A DNA stretch of 64,000 nt from positions 75,625,124-75,689,123 of the forward strand of contig CM049308.1 in the NCBI GenBank assembly GCA_026874595.1, read 5' to 3'. Made by a program: the position numbers and the translations under genes. Below the pieces are notes generated by a model that was not told the DNA's origin, did no database searches, and saw only the letters and a program-made list of their open reading frames with translations. The DNA comes from Sipunculus nudus. Its lineage: Eukaryota; Annelida; Sipuncula; Golfingiida; Sipunculidae. Of the stretch, positions 11,609-23,440 are shown in pieces (positions within the stretch are counted from its first letter, which is position 1; each line of letters opens with the position of its first letter).

Positions 11609-11779
11609 CCAGCTCTGGTGTACGGTGGTTCTCTTAATACGGCCCGTGCACACCAGCCATTTTCTAACTTCAGGGGTGAGTGGCCGTCTTCAAAGAGCAT
11701 CTTACAGTTGGCCTTTCCAACAGAACCCTAATTTAAATAAAGCCGACCATTTTTTTAAAATAGACATAACAGCCCCGGT

Positions 11780-12326
11780 TTCTCTAGATGGGTATGCGTT
11801 CACTCCCATTCGTATCTGCTAGTGTGTTTCTTCACAACATAACTAACACAGTCATGGACGGAATCTTAAAATCTTAAGGCCATTTCGGGAATGGGCCAAT
11901 GAAAAATCGAATAAATATTTGGATGATCCACACATGATCCGGATTCAGAAACGTCATCAAGGAATATTCATAAATGTACAGTCATTAATGCGCGAATGAA
12001 CCGGGGAATATTACAATATAAACTTATTTGTTTTACATGGAGTGTACAAATAGTTATTAAATTAATAAAGGCACTCTCATGGCTCAGATGATGGCGTTCG
12101 GTAGTCTGTAGGCGTTGAGGAAACTTGGACGGACAACTACAACCCATTCTCATGGCCACAACGGGGATCGAAGCCGGGACGCCAGCGGAAAGAGCCGAGC
12201 GTTTTACCCCTCACCTGTCCAGACCCCTAATATTGCCCGAATACGTGAATGCAAACATGAGCAGCAACCCAAAACAGGGAACCCTCATTCCTTGGAATGC
12301 AGCTTTCCTAGTTTATCAAAGTCTGT
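11780..12326 (-). mobile_element. SINE-like core-family repeat, copy 2, split by a tRNA-SINE
   Basis: The 3' half (11780-12012) has the blocks GAATGGGAGTGAACGC, CCCATTCC, GAATCCGGATCATGTG and GTACATTTATGAATA in family order on the minus strand. The 5' half (12229-12326) has the head CTAGGAAAGCTGCATTCC and TTTGCATTCACGTATTCGG. Together they make a full-length copy interrupted by the 216 bp tRNA-SINE. Confidence 0.72.
12013..12228 (-). mobile_element. tRNA-derived SINE nested in a core-family repeat
   Basis: Read on the minus strand, the 5' part resembles a tRNA. An A-box-like GGTAAAACGCTCGGC (around 12195-12208) is followed about 30 bases later by a B box, GGCTTCGATCC (12165-12175), close to the RNA polymerase III consensus GGTTCGANNCC. 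The rest is unrelated sequence ending in an AT-rich 3' end. AATATT occurs directly at both borders (12007-12012 and 12229-12234), a likely target-site duplication. Outside it, the two halves of the core-family repeat rejoin in the same order as in uninterrupted copies. It is presumably transcribed by Pol III when active and mobilised by a LINE elsewhere. Confidence 0.72.
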
Positions 12327-12334
12327 GTAGTTCT

Positions 12335-15160
12335 ACAACTTCCTTGAGATATACCTTGGCGCAAGGGAGAAACACGGAGTGTAAGTTTAGTGGGCTGACC
12401 CAGTAAAACGCATCTGAACGGAAGAAATCAAAGTTTATGAACATCGGGGATGGTTCCCGAAAGAAACCTGAATCCCTGAATTGTATGTAAAACTAAAAAT
12501 GCATCGTGTACACACAAAAATCACTGAGTTATCATCCTCAAAACCTTGATGTAAAAGATGGGGTTTTGTTAGACTACTGCGATCCATCCCGTCCTGGTAT
12601 TAAGAATACCATCAAACATGCACCCTGACAATAAAACTTTATTCCTCCTGTCCGCCTTTGAAAAACATCTCACAAGCTAGGGCCGCTGCTCTTATTTAAA
12701 GTGCGGAAGAAAATGAATCTTATGTGGGCGAAGGATGGAAGGAATGACAGCAAACATGTTTGCCGACGTGATATTAATATAAAGCACACTGAATGTCTGC
12801 CTTTTGATGATGTATAATACAATCTCTTTCCTGTGGAATGCAAGAGCAGATGGAATTTTTTAGCTTGAAACAGGTTTGAAAGGAACTATATATCTGACTG
12901 TATCATGGGAGATGTTGTATACGCTCGAGAGAGTCAGTCCACAGGTCACTGGCCCCGTCGTCTAGATTTATTTTCTCCATCTTCTGCGAGAGATAACGGA
13001 AGCACAACTACTCCATTTTAATCAGTACTTGGATTATTTCCTGTATGACTCAATCCATGATGTTTTATCTTCAGCTTATGTAAATACATTTAACTTTCCT
13101 TCCATGTCTTGATGTACCATTGGTTATTTTTGTAAATATAATTCTTGCATTATTAATTAGATGTTCCGCCTTTATAAAAAATGCAGCTCCTACATTACTC
13201 ATTCCAAACTTAACTTTAATATTTTTTTTTCTCAATATTCTCAAACCACTTTTTAAAATCTTACTTTCGAAGGTGTTTCAATTAATGGCACAAAGTTTCC
13301 TAATATCCACAACTGTATTTTTGCCCCTCTGGTTTTAGAGAGTCTATAAGCCACGTCTGAGAGGCAGTGTGAGTAATTCCTAAAACTGCGTTGCAACTCC
13401 TGTCAGCATATCACTCTGAGTGTATATAAACCCGGTCAGAATTTAACATTTCGTTTTCTTTCTAGTGACGTCTGAGAACTTCTCACCAAGAATGGTCACA
13501 AACCTCTCTGTGCGCTTCTTTTTTATGCCCGCCGAAAAGTATGCAGATGAATGTTTCATTGAAAACTATGTCAACTTATATAAAGTAATATATTAAATAA
13601 AAATTTTAGTCAGCTTCAGCTGATAAGGAAGTAAGAGAAGGCAGGAGGAAAAGGCTAACATTTGGAATATGAATTGAAAAATTACCTGCGAAAACGGAGG
13701 ATGAATTACAACTGTGTTTTTTTTTATTCCGGATGTTTTTTATTAAATGATGTGACCTTATGTTAACGGTTTAGTATTTAAAAGAATAAGTATCTTTAGC
13801 ATAAAAATTTGTTCTGAAAAGCTACATTGACAACGCAAGAACGTGTAATATGTCTATGATATATGAGATAAAATAAATAAAATAAAAAATGCAGACAGAC
13901 ATCATAGTAAAATAATACTTTTTCTTGATATTTGAAAAAAAAAATTGCCAACTATTCTCATCAATAACTGTCAGATTTTAATATGAATAGGAAGCCGGAT
14001 AACCTACGCTAATTTCACAAATATTTATTTGAAAACCAGTCTGAAAGCCGATGCTTTCATCTTGTCATGGCGTACATATTTTAAACAAATTAAGAATTGG
14101 AGATAACCAATTTGTCCGAGCTTTGAATATCAAACATTATGATCGAATAACATTGGGAGTCTCTTGTTTACCATGACATCCGAGCGACCATTTCGTGTTT
14201 CTCACCATTTAATGAAGACTCTTCAGACTATTTTCTGAATGTTTTCTATAATATTATCGTAACAGAAGAAGACGCCATTGTACGTCTAGCTAAAGGAGTC
14301 CCACATTCCACAAACAGTACAAACATAAATTAATCCCGACATTACTTTGGAACCTTGAGAAGTCCTTGGAATATAGACATAACAAGCCGAAGGGTGATCA
14401 TGCCCAGAAATAGCATGTGCCCCAAGGTCTGTTTCAGTTCCATGTGTGATTGACACGTCGCGCGTGTTTTGTGTTCAGATTGCCTCGTAGAAATTAAGTT
14501 TTCATGACAAAAAGAGCGTTTACGTTTAGATATGTTTGGAAAAGCGTGCCCAGTCAGATCGACATGGCAATACATGATTAATGGTTGCCCGGAGCGGTTA
14601 GTTATCTATGACTGTCAGCTGACGGTTTGTTTGTACATGGGGTCGGCGGTGCGGTAAGGGCCACTCAATACGTCATGAAACTTTTTTTATCCCGAGGCAA
14701 AGGCCTCACGGACATCATAAGTGGGGTCCTGCTATGAATCTGCCGTTCACAAGATCTGATCCGGGCTACCAGAAGCTATTTTAAGTAAAACAAACATTTA
14801 AATTTGGCTTTGTGCGTGAGTGATCCAGCTTCACATATAGGAGGTAGACTAATGATGTGAATGGCCGCAAATATATATATACGTATATCGTAACTGTTGC
14901 AAAAAATTACCCAAATAGGAAATATGTATCATTGTACATATCTACACAATATCTGTAAAGGATAACGCGCAAAATGTTATTTCGACAAAGGAGTGTCACC
15001 CGTGTCTAGCTGTTTTGGGGAATGTTAATAAAAAATTAAAACTACAAAACACGAAATTAAACCTTTAATTTTTAAGGGAAAAATACATAACACTGTCGGA
15101 ATAGTATGGGTTTATTTGCCTTACCTGAGATATGCGCTCTTCTTGGTGCCATTCTAGTAT
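12335..15160. other. No gene or repeat recognised
   Basis: AT-rich with T-runs and short A-runs. A TATATAAAC-type box near 13424 has no convincing downstream exon. Confidence 0.4.
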
Positions 15161-15164
15161 AAAA

Positions 15165-15455
15165 CTAGAAATCTGCATTCCAATGCAAGCCTCCGCCATT
15201 CACTTATTCGGTCCATATTCTAACATTCATTCGTGCATAAGGGACTTTAAATTTGTGAATATATCTTAGTGACGTTTCTGAAACCGGATAACGTGCCAGA
15301 TCCACATCATAATCTAATCGATTCGTCATTTGCCCATTTCCTAGGTGCCTAGACAATTTCATGAGATTCCGTTCATTATTTTATGATTTTATATTGCGAA
15401 CAAACACACACAAACATACGAACGGGGATGAATGCAAGTCCTCCGGGCTGAGGCA
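15165..15455 (+). mobile_element. SINE-like core-family repeat, copy 3
   Basis: Starts at an AAACTAGAAATCTGCATTCC-type head with GCCTCCGCCATT. It continues through CATTCATTCGTG, GACGTTTCTGAAACCGGAT, ATAATCTAATCGATTCGTC and TTTGCCCATTTCC. It ends with AACAAACACACACAAACA, CGAACGGGGATGAATGCAA and a GAGGCAAC tail. Block order matches the other four copies. Confidence 0.75.
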
Positions 15456-15459
15456 ACGA

Positions 15460-17422
15460 GACTTCTTTACACCGAGGTTTTCACTAGTATAGGTATAGCG
15501 CACTGGTTCGGGGGGCCCTTCTAGAGAAAGCAAGCATTGTGCATAAAGCATGCAAGCTCAATCCATGAGCTTCACATACATCTAACACTTCTGGTACAGG
15601 TAAACGCTCGAAACTTGAGCACGAGGGCACCAACAATAACAAATTTTAATGAAGAATTCACAGCGATAAACAATATGTGTGTGTGTAACATCACTACGAC
15701 GTATCAAATTATTATATTTCAAAATTTTGTGACAGGAGAAATTTCACAATATCTTTGAACAAACTTTTGTTCGTTTATGGTCATCAAATCGACAAATTCT
15801 GAAACAAATTATCCTTTTGGCTCAAGACAATAAAGGTAGCTATATTTAGTATTCAATCAGGAATAATGTTATCCGTGCGCTTTTTCTTCATTACATTCGG
15901 CCTTGGGTCTGATAGCTCAATTTCCCTGCATTAAGTTCGCGAGTACCATTTCAAGCCGACCAACACGGATTCCGCTCACCGGAAATGATTCCTGTGATGC
16001 TAGTATCGGTGAGAGGTTCACCAAACAGTCCGCTGACCAAGGAATATAGCTTTGCACGCCATGTAGCAATGTCCATATATGAGCACAAACGAAATCTATC
16101 TAATGTATTATTGTATTTCCGGTTTTCAGATTTACCTTTTTAAGGTTCAGCATTATTTATTCTTTCTACTGAACGGGATGCATATTTTCAATGCTTCAAC
16201 CATGAAGGTAACATTTTGTTCCAAATGGTTTTATTCATGCTATGGTTTACCTAAAGAGCCAGTATTGTACACGAAATACGTCCTGAAGAAACTTTTTGTT
16301 CGGTTGGACTCAGTTTATGTTATGTCATTATTAACTGTGTAAAAAATCATCTTGAAATTTATGTTAGCTGAACCGGAAATCTCCCCCTGTTGAGAGGACC
16401 AAATTAGGGAGTCCTAACAGCTAGTTGTTAGTCGCAAAGTGCTTTTTTAAGCTACAAACAGGAAGAGACATTTCTTCATATTTAATGTAAAGTTATCGAC
16501 AAGAAAATCCACCGTGTTAAATTGCCTGTTTACTGGACTTCCTGTGGGCAAATGGAAAACTTTGACAGTCCTTCACGAAGTGTCTCTCGTGATTGTCACC
16601 CTCATCTTCTTAAAAAAATATGCATTTGTGTTTTATTTCTTATTGAGAAATAATAATGGGCTTAATTTGACAGCTATAATTGCAACTGTTCTGGATTTTT
16701 ACATTTGTCACGATAAAGTAAAATGCGTTCTCCAAGAGCACGTGATGATCGCTACTGTTGACAACCGCCTCTACTGTGCACCATTTTTTGTTCTACGTCC
16801 CAACGATTTACCGCACTTCTCCAACGATTCCAAATTTATTTCAAGTCTATCTTTCTCCGCCTCTCACTCTCAGAAAGCCGTTCATGAAAAAAATGTTAAC
16901 ATTATATCAAATTGTTTGATACTTGACGCATTCATGACGTTTAACTCATAACGAAAACAAAGCACACGTGGAGTACGTATAAAAAGAAACCATTCGTTCG
17001 GCATATACCGCCAAAGAGTAAATATAGTAAGAATTATTGAGCAATGTCGGTGGTAAATTTCTAACTTACACTGTATGTGCTCTGAGGGACTGAAATGACG
17101 TTTGGAAACCACATGTTATCATAGACTGCTGGATCTCATTTTTGATTAAATGCAACATTAAATACTAAGAATTGGAGTCAGGACACGTCCAGAATCACTT
17201 GCAACTTTCATTGCCCAGGGGGAGAGGAGGTAAACAATTATTTGCGACTTTAGTATTTGGGCGAATATTGTTTATTCGTGTCTTCAATTTGATAATAAAA
17301 TACAGCTGTCCTTATTAATGACTTAATTGATGTCTCCCGAGCACAGTTTTGCAATTTATACATTTCTTTGCTCGGTAACCAATTTGGGTTCCCCAAATCT
17401 CTTTGTATAAAAGTAAATATAC

Positions 17423-17425
<3 letters not shown>
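15460..17425. other. Mostly featureless; contains the longest open frame (16514-16951, plus)
   Basis: The 145-codon frame has a Leu/Phe/Ile-rich first half and a Ser/Asn/His-rich second half. It shows no recognised domain, no splice signals and no repeat homology. At this AT content and window length a chance frame of this size is expected. Confidence 0.3.

Positions 17426-17429
<4 letters not shown>

Positions 17430-17471
<42 letters not shown>
17430..17471. repeat. (AT)n microsatellite
   Basis: About 21 AT units, preceded by degenerate ACATATATAA. Confidence 0.95.
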
Positions 17472-17472
<1 letters not shown>

Positions 17473-17479
17473 GTGTTTT

Positions 17480-20108
17480 GGCCAAAACTTAATTTGTTAA
17501 ACTAACCAATGTGTTTAATCGAAGCCTTTCCTGTTCAGAGGGCCGTCCATGGCTACTTGAAATATAAACTTAGAAGAATGCAAGAATATGTATGAAACCT
17601 AAAGTTACTCTGAACTAAACGGGTTAACTATTAAAATATTAAAATTCTGATTCGCTATGAAATGTTGCAATAAGGTTCAAATATAATTATTAGTATGAAG
17701 TGTAAGTCTGAACGGGCGTTTGACAAAGGGATTGACTTATTTGTACGAGACCCTTAGTACAGAGAAACTGTATTTAGGGCTTATAGACTGTTTTAAGTCT
17801 TATACGGACTGTGCTCATAGTTCTGATTTAAGTTAATTCATCGTATGTTACCTGTGACAAGGTTACAAAATTTCATTTGACATCTTGGTGTATGTTTTAT
17901 ATATGCACGTCGGCTTAACAATAAGAGCATGTTAAGAAGTGTGACGCAAATGGGTACTAAAATCCAATAGTGACTTGTTTTGAGGAGTCATGGTCTTATA
18001 AAAAGTAAAAGCAACGTAAGCTGATATTTTGATAAACCTTAGCTGTGCCTTTTCCGGCGTCTTTAAAAAAAGCAGATTGAAATGCCAGAGAATTCTGTTC
18101 GAACTCTTATTAGGAGGAGGTTTATGTAAATTCAGACACAAATGATGCAGTAAAGCAACGTGGCCCGTGGCTGACACGCCAAAGTATCTTCGGAATGACA
18201 TTTTATTGAACTCATAAAGTTTTCCGCATTCTGAAACGGCGCCAAAAGAAAGGTCACTTCTCCGCACGGACAATTAGAAAAGGTTACTTTATTTTCTTCC
18301 ATTTTTGTTACGCTTATTATCATATATTATCAACCAGAGGCATGGAAAAGGTAAAATGAATATGAATAGAAACGCGTTTGTTATTCATGGTATAATTGCG
18401 AAAAAGAAAAAAATGAGTCATTACGTCATCCGATAGGAATAATTCATATATCAGGTGAGACAAAGCCTCGAGGGAAAGGAACCTGTCTAGCCAACTGTTA
18501 TGTAATTTCCGAGAAAGAAGTCACTGAGCCAGGCCGGCGCCAACTCTTATTACCACGGAATAGGCTCTATATAATCCTGTTAAGTTACTGCAAATGGCAA
18601 AAGTTGCTTGCCTGTCCTTTTAACTAACGTAATTTCCTTGTTCTTTATCTTCCTGTTTAATCAAAGAAAGTTAAATCCGCTGTGCGTCCTTGTATCGGTA
18701 GAGTATCTTACTTTTTATCTCTGGATATACGTAAACACGTTGGTAACTATGGTTTTTCAGAACTAATTATATCAATCACTCTCAGTTTAATCGCAACTAC
18801 AGCAATGTGACTGAATAATACAATGAGAGCTGGGCTTTGCCCGTTAAACGTGTTCTTAAGTTGGTCGAAACAATATTTGATGAGTGTGTATGTCTGTGCA
18901 GTCATATCTATAAGATTCACTCATGTAGTGTGCAGTAAGTGTTTATTTTCCTATATCATTATATGCATCTATATCGATATCTTATTATCCTATTTCACCT
19001 TATTTGAGGCCATCAAATATATAGGGGTATAAAAGTTATTTGGGGTTAGTTTATCCCTGAAAGTTTCTGAAGTCAACACGATCACCGTCGTCTACACACA
19101 TATTCTGCTTTGGTTCACTCAATATTGTAGCATAGAAGAAATTTATTTTTAAGCAGAATTTATTGAAGTGGAGAAGGGCAAACACTATAAAAGTCAAAAT
19201 CAGGAAATGATAGGAACCGCAAAGATCTCCCATCAGCAATTTCTCTAATGACAACGCGCACGAAAGGAATTCTAATATTCCTTATATGCCTGGTGGCCAT
19301 ATTTGATTTTTTTCGCCAATGATATAGGAATGGAGACCTGACGTGAGCCCATTTTATCAAGGAATTGGAATGAGGCTAATGTACTTTTTCGTAAAGTGAT
19401 TGGCTCGCCACGCCAATTAGTCATGCCATACTATGAAATCCTATTCTGTTGTAACTGTCAGCCTTAAGGTGGGCTCAGAATAACAAAAAGTCATTTTAGT
19501 GATTATAAACATTTGACAAGGAACTAAATTGATATCGTATCATTCCAATATCATATAAAGCTAGGCTACCGTAAAAACCCTGCTTAGATGAAAAAATTGG
19601 GTATTACATCTTACTTACTTTCATATTATTTTAATGATATCTGACATGTACATTATGTATGACGGAAAACTATCTAACTTAAACATGCTTGAGTGTTTTC
19701 CTTTCTGTAACCCATTGCTCCATAAATATGTAGATCAGAAATATCAGAACGTGACAGACGGTAAGTCAGATGTCAGGTAGAGATGTATATTACATTCCGC
19801 TTTGAAATAGTATTTAATAGTTTAAATAACATTTCTCATTGATTCTAAATATGACTTCGCAATATCATTTTGAAGGAGGATTTATGTATCCCTTATAAAT
19901 TGCCTGTGGACACTATACATTTATTACATGTAAGTTGTAAAGAAAATCTAAGTGTAATAGAAAGGTTCATTTTGTTTTGACAATGTAACTATAAACGAAA
20001 ATATATTTTTATACCTATATAAGTTTTTATATTCAAATTCAGGGTGTATTCGTTACTGATTTGGGTCACAGCAAGTGACAGATTCGGGAGGCCTAAATTC
20101 AACTTTTC
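17480..20108. other. No gene or repeat recognised
   Basis: AT-rich. Only short frames on both strands. Confidence 0.4.
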
Positions 20109-20112
20109 GCCT

Positions 20113-20972
20113 TGTAACAGGTGCCCCTTTTATTGTGTGCAGCGGTCTAACAGATGATTGTTTTATTGTGCACACGGATGTTCAATGTGTTGTTGGCATT
20201 TTGTTTGTGTGCCACGCATAACTCGTGTTGTAACGGGTTCGCCTGGCCGGGTATTGCATTCTCAGTACTGGTTGAACTCTCGTTGTCATGCTAGCTTGGG
20301 GCTTTCTCGCCTGGCCGAGCCGGGTCGGCTGACGTGTAAACCCTGATATGTAGAGACACGGCATGCGTTTTTCTAGATGGTACCTGTAACGCGTGTGTAC
20401 TGTGTTATGTTAGATTCTTTAGACTGTTCGAAAAGTGGAAATTTCTCGGGAGGTGGAAGTTATAAATAGGGGGCTGTGGTTAAGAGCCGGGAGTGAGGTG
20501 GGAGAATATTCCAGCGGACACAGAAGTGTGTAGGTCAGTCTGTGGGACCTATTCTGATAAGTGCGGCAATTATAGATTTTCTTCAGATTTCCTTCTGGAT
20601 TTTGTGACGAATCTTATTTGGTCTTCAGTTTACTTTCTGGATTGTTACAAGAGCTTTACGTTAGATTGTTATTTCCGAGAGATTACATTTTAAAGGACTT
20701 GTCACTTTGTTTTTTATACAGTGTGATTGTATTGATTTGCCGTTATACTGCTGTTATACTGTCATTGTTTTGATTTTGTGTATTGTAATGTTAGGGTTGT
20801 TTTAAGAATAAATTATAGTTATTTGTTAACAAAAAAACCACTGACTTCTTTATTCATTCCCCTAGACATTTCACGCTGCCTAGTTTTACAGAATCTGATT
20901 TTTTTTTAATCTCCTTGACAAAATTTATGTTCATCACGCATACGTGCTCTGTTGATATTAGGTTCCGTAACA
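20113..20972 (+). mobile_element. Solo LTR A of an LTR retrotransposon, 860 bp
   Basis: Begins TGTAACAG and ends CCGTAACA, and is flanked by a perfect 4-bp target-site duplication GCCT (20109-20112 and 20973-20976). It contains a TATAAATA box (20461-20468) and an AATAAA polyadenylation signal (20807-20812), as expected of a promoter- and terminator-bearing LTR. A TTTTATTGTGTGCAGCGG-type block is repeated about 44 bases later near the start, which helps explain its greater length than copy B. No internal coding region, primer-binding site or second same-orientation LTR is adjacent, so it is a recombination product. A 4-bp duplication and TG...CA ends fit a Ty3/gypsy-like element, but the class is not proven. 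Confidence 0.85.
20461..20468 (+). promoter_or_regulatory. TATA box in solo LTR A
   Basis: TATAAATA followed by a G-run, lying about 340 bases upstream of the conserved AATAAA. This is a normal spacing for an LTR U3/R arrangement. The corresponding place in LTR B reads TAAATAAAGGGG, so the motif is partly conserved. Confidence 0.5.
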
Positions 20973-21405
20973 GCCTATAGATAGCATTAACTATACCTAA
21001 TTTGAATCCTCAAAAAGCCTTCGTTATCACCGAGTTTTGTGAAGTGACAAATTGTGCTATTGTAATTTCATTGATAAATGGTTGTAACTTCGCAAGCTGT
21101 TATTTGTATCAGTGTGTTCTCTCTCCTAGAATATTAATACAAACCTACCTCGTAGTTATTAAAATATTGCTTCAACAACATGTAACAGATTTCAATTAAC
21201 ATGTATGAGCATGGATGAAACCCACAGTATAGTTAGGAAATGGTATGGTTACTTTAAGACTGTCTAACAGTATATGATACAGGAAAAACTTCACATGACT
21301 GGCGTAAAGATCCATTTTAGAATATGCCTTGCACGGAGCAAGCTGCCTTTGAAAAGTTTAGCCTGCAAGTAGACATGAGCAGCCACTTGAATTTGATTGG
21401 GCGAG

Positions 21406-21760
21406 GAGGAGAATTCATTAGCCTAACAACGATTGTGATTCGGCGTCGTCCTTGGTGACGAGACCGAAAAAAGGCCCCAAGCAGACCCTGATAAAAATGG
21501 TTCTGCCCATGTCTGGGGAGAAATTTAAAAGCATTAATAAACATTGTATTGATTGTATCGTCAAGGCATGACCACAATGTACAACTGACGGGTCTGACGA
21601 CAGAGTGAATCAAGAGCGGCCATTCACACTAATGGTATTTTGAATTAATGGTGTGTTGAACAGTTATAAATCCACAAACAAGAGACACTGACCGCGCCCT
21701 CTGTCTAATCGTTCATGATCAGCCATCGCTCAATGTCGACTGTTGTCTGGTCTCGCGTAT
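21406..21760. repeat. Dispersed repeat family D, copy 1
   Basis: Aligns in the same orientation with 28068-28440. GGAGAATTCATTAGC, ACAACGATTGTGATT, CCTTGGTGAC, GACAGAGTGAATCAAG, GCGGCCATTCA, CAGTTATAAATCCAC, CTCTGTCTAATCGTTCATGA and TGTTGTCTGG are shared in order. The 3' third is best conserved. Confidence 0.75.
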
Positions 21761-21772
21761 ACCTAACTTCAC

Positions 21773-21958
21773 CATATGCGGATCCAGGGCCCCCCCCCCT
21801 TTTTTTTTGGGACCGCTGCGACCTTATTTCAAGGGTTTTCGAACAATTGTTTTTGCGCCCTGGACCCCCCTTTTCCGGAATTGGGGTCCTTTTTTATGAT
21901 AAGTCATTATCCTCCTGGGTTGGACCCCTCCTTTTCCTAAAACCTGGATCCGCCCTTG
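21773..21958. mobile_element. Short MITE with GCGGATCCAGG terminal inverted repeats, 186 bp
   Basis: GCGGATCCAGG (21778-21788) is matched by CCTGGATCCGC (21943-21953). If the ends are extended to CATATGCGG and CAAGGGCGG (reverse complement), the element is bordered on both sides by TTCAC (21768-21772 and 21959-21963). The interior has several CCCC-TTTT blocks (GGACCCC repeated). The CA termini suggest hAT-like ends, but hAT normally duplicates 8 bp and only 5 match here. Confidence 0.6.
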
Positions 21959-21963
21959 TTCAC

Positions 21964-23007
21964 TGGTCATATATATTCTGCACTCTATTTTAGAAGGTCC
22001 CTGAATTCGAAATTGTACCCTTGAAAGCTCTGGCTACTTTTCAGCTTGGAATATTCAATGGCCGAGTGGGTACAGTATTTTATCTGAAAGACCAGCCGGA
22101 ACTTCCGAAATTTTAAACAAACAAAAAATCACAGGCGTTGCTTTATAATTTAAAAAATTGTATTTATCGACAATATACATTGAGTATAAATCGTACTTCA
22201 CGAACATATTAATATTTCTTAGGAGCAAGATAAAATTATTAAACATTTTCCTACAAACATGTTGGCATTGTTGGTTGTTCGCTTGTAGTTCAATTGCTAT
22301 CATTGTCCATATGTTAATCCTTATGTTCTCTCTATTCTTGTTGCTTCATTGCTCTGTCCGTATTCGAAAGGCCATTGCCCTCTGTGCGCGTATGGACATA
22401 CCAGCCAAACAGACGGATCGAGACAGGGACGATAGATTGTCTCCATGACTAGGTAAATAATATTACACTAGTAAATCTTCCTGTCCTCATAGTATCATTA
22501 AAATCCACCCAAACATTATAGAGGAATTTAAATATTCGTCAAACAAAGAAACATTCAAAAAGGTACATGGAGGAAATGACGTATGTTCCACTTCGACTGT
22601 GGATCTAAATAAACTTAATTGCAGGAACTATCCCTAGACTTCCTGCTCAGCGAGAACATTAATGAATTCCCCAGTTGACGCCGAATCGATCGGAAGAGAA
22701 ATCGGAGTAATTTTCCTTTAGTGCGTTTAGATCAATGAACCAGTATTCAGCTCACCCTGTGAGATACATTCAGCTTCAGGCGCCCAAAGACATTAGTCAG
22801 AACTGTATACGTCTAGTTTATGAATGGATGGACATGTTCTGGTGTGTCTGACCGACAGTTGCAGTTCCTCATGGACTGGCATTCTGTCTCGCTTTCCAAA
22901 TTTATAAACGTATGTTTAGCACTTGTCTTGATAAAAGCGTTCAGGCACTATTAACTTTTTCTCTAATCCTAAAACCTAAAATATAACTGGAAGCATGACA
23001 ACGTGAG
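21964..23007. other. No gene or repeat recognised
   Basis: The stretch between two MITEs is AT-rich. The 96-codon plus frame at 22158-22448 is Ile/Leu/Phe-rich and judged to be chance. Confidence 0.4.
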
Positions 23008-23440
23008 CCCCTGCACACTGGGCCTACGTAGAGTTGCGTGGTGCGGCGTACCGACTACGCCGAGCTTAGGCTTCTCTGCGCTGTGCCTACGCTGGCCTAC
23101 GTGGCAACACGGCGAAGGACGCAAGAGGGAACGCGAGTTGAACGCAAAAAATTAAACCTGTTTAATTTTTTCGCGTACTTTCGACGTAGAGCAATGGACG
23201 CAGAAAGTACGCAGTTTTCACGCAAGTCTACGCAACACTACGCTACTGTACGCCATGCCTAAGCAAGAGTACGCTACTCTGCTATACGCCAGACCAACGA
23301 AATACGTCATCGTACGCGAGCCTATGCAAAACCTATGCAGGGACAACGTCGATCCTGCGCGAGGCAACTTATTTTTCATGATTACGCAGCTTAATTTCGG
23401 CCGCACTACGCAACTCTACGTAGGCCCGGCGTGAAAGGGG
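23008..23440. mobile_element. CpG-rich MITE with about 40-bp terminal inverted repeats, 433 bp
   Basis: The left end CCCCTGCACACTGGGCCTAC and the right end (reverse complement) CCCCTTTCACGCCGGGCCTAC continue into a nearly identical ACGTAGAGTTGCGTRGTGCGG, giving arms of about 40 bases with few mismatches. The interior is saturated with TACGC/GCGTA motifs and is much richer in GC and CpG than the AT-rich flanks. It has a central hairpin AAAAAATTAAAC-CT-GTTTAATTTTTT (23146-23171). There is no transposase. The end shape recalls PIF/Harbinger or ISL2EU-type MITEs, but I cannot see a clear target duplication, so the superfamily is a guess. Confidence 0.8.
23146..23171. repeat. Perfect 12-bp hairpin at the centre of the CpG-rich MITE
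   Basis: AAAAAATTAAAC is followed by a 2-base loop CT and its exact reverse complement GTTTAATTTTTT. It is an AT-rich stem inside a CpG-rich element. Confidence 0.85.

Larger units (their letters stand above)
10034..11617. mobile_element. Non-autonomous hAT-type DNA transposon, 1584 bp
   Basis: The ends are short imperfect terminal inverted repeats: left CATAGTTGGGTC, right (reverse complement) CAGAGCTGGATC, both starting with CA as in the hAT superfamily. The flanking 8-mers are GTGTAAAG (10026-10033) and GTGTACGG (11618-11625), a six-of-eight match that fits an aged 8-bp hAT target-site duplication. Both ends carry dense subterminal arrays of the self-complementary motif GTACTCGAGTAC, the kind of repeated site a transposase binds. 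The interior is AT-rich with an internal tandem duplication and no recognisable transposase, so the element depended on an enzyme encoded elsewhere. The insertion lies between two minus-strand core-family repeats. Orientation cannot be assigned. Confidence 0.82.

Noticed and set aside
12165-12213. A functional tRNA gene
   Set aside because: A- and B-box-like motifs are present but the acceptor stem does not close and target duplications flank a longer unit, so a SINE is the better call.
16514-16951. Longest open frame (145 codons, plus)
   Set aside because: Unrecognised, compositionally explained by AT-rich DNA, no splice signals, no repeat homology. A chance frame of this length is expected in 64 kb.
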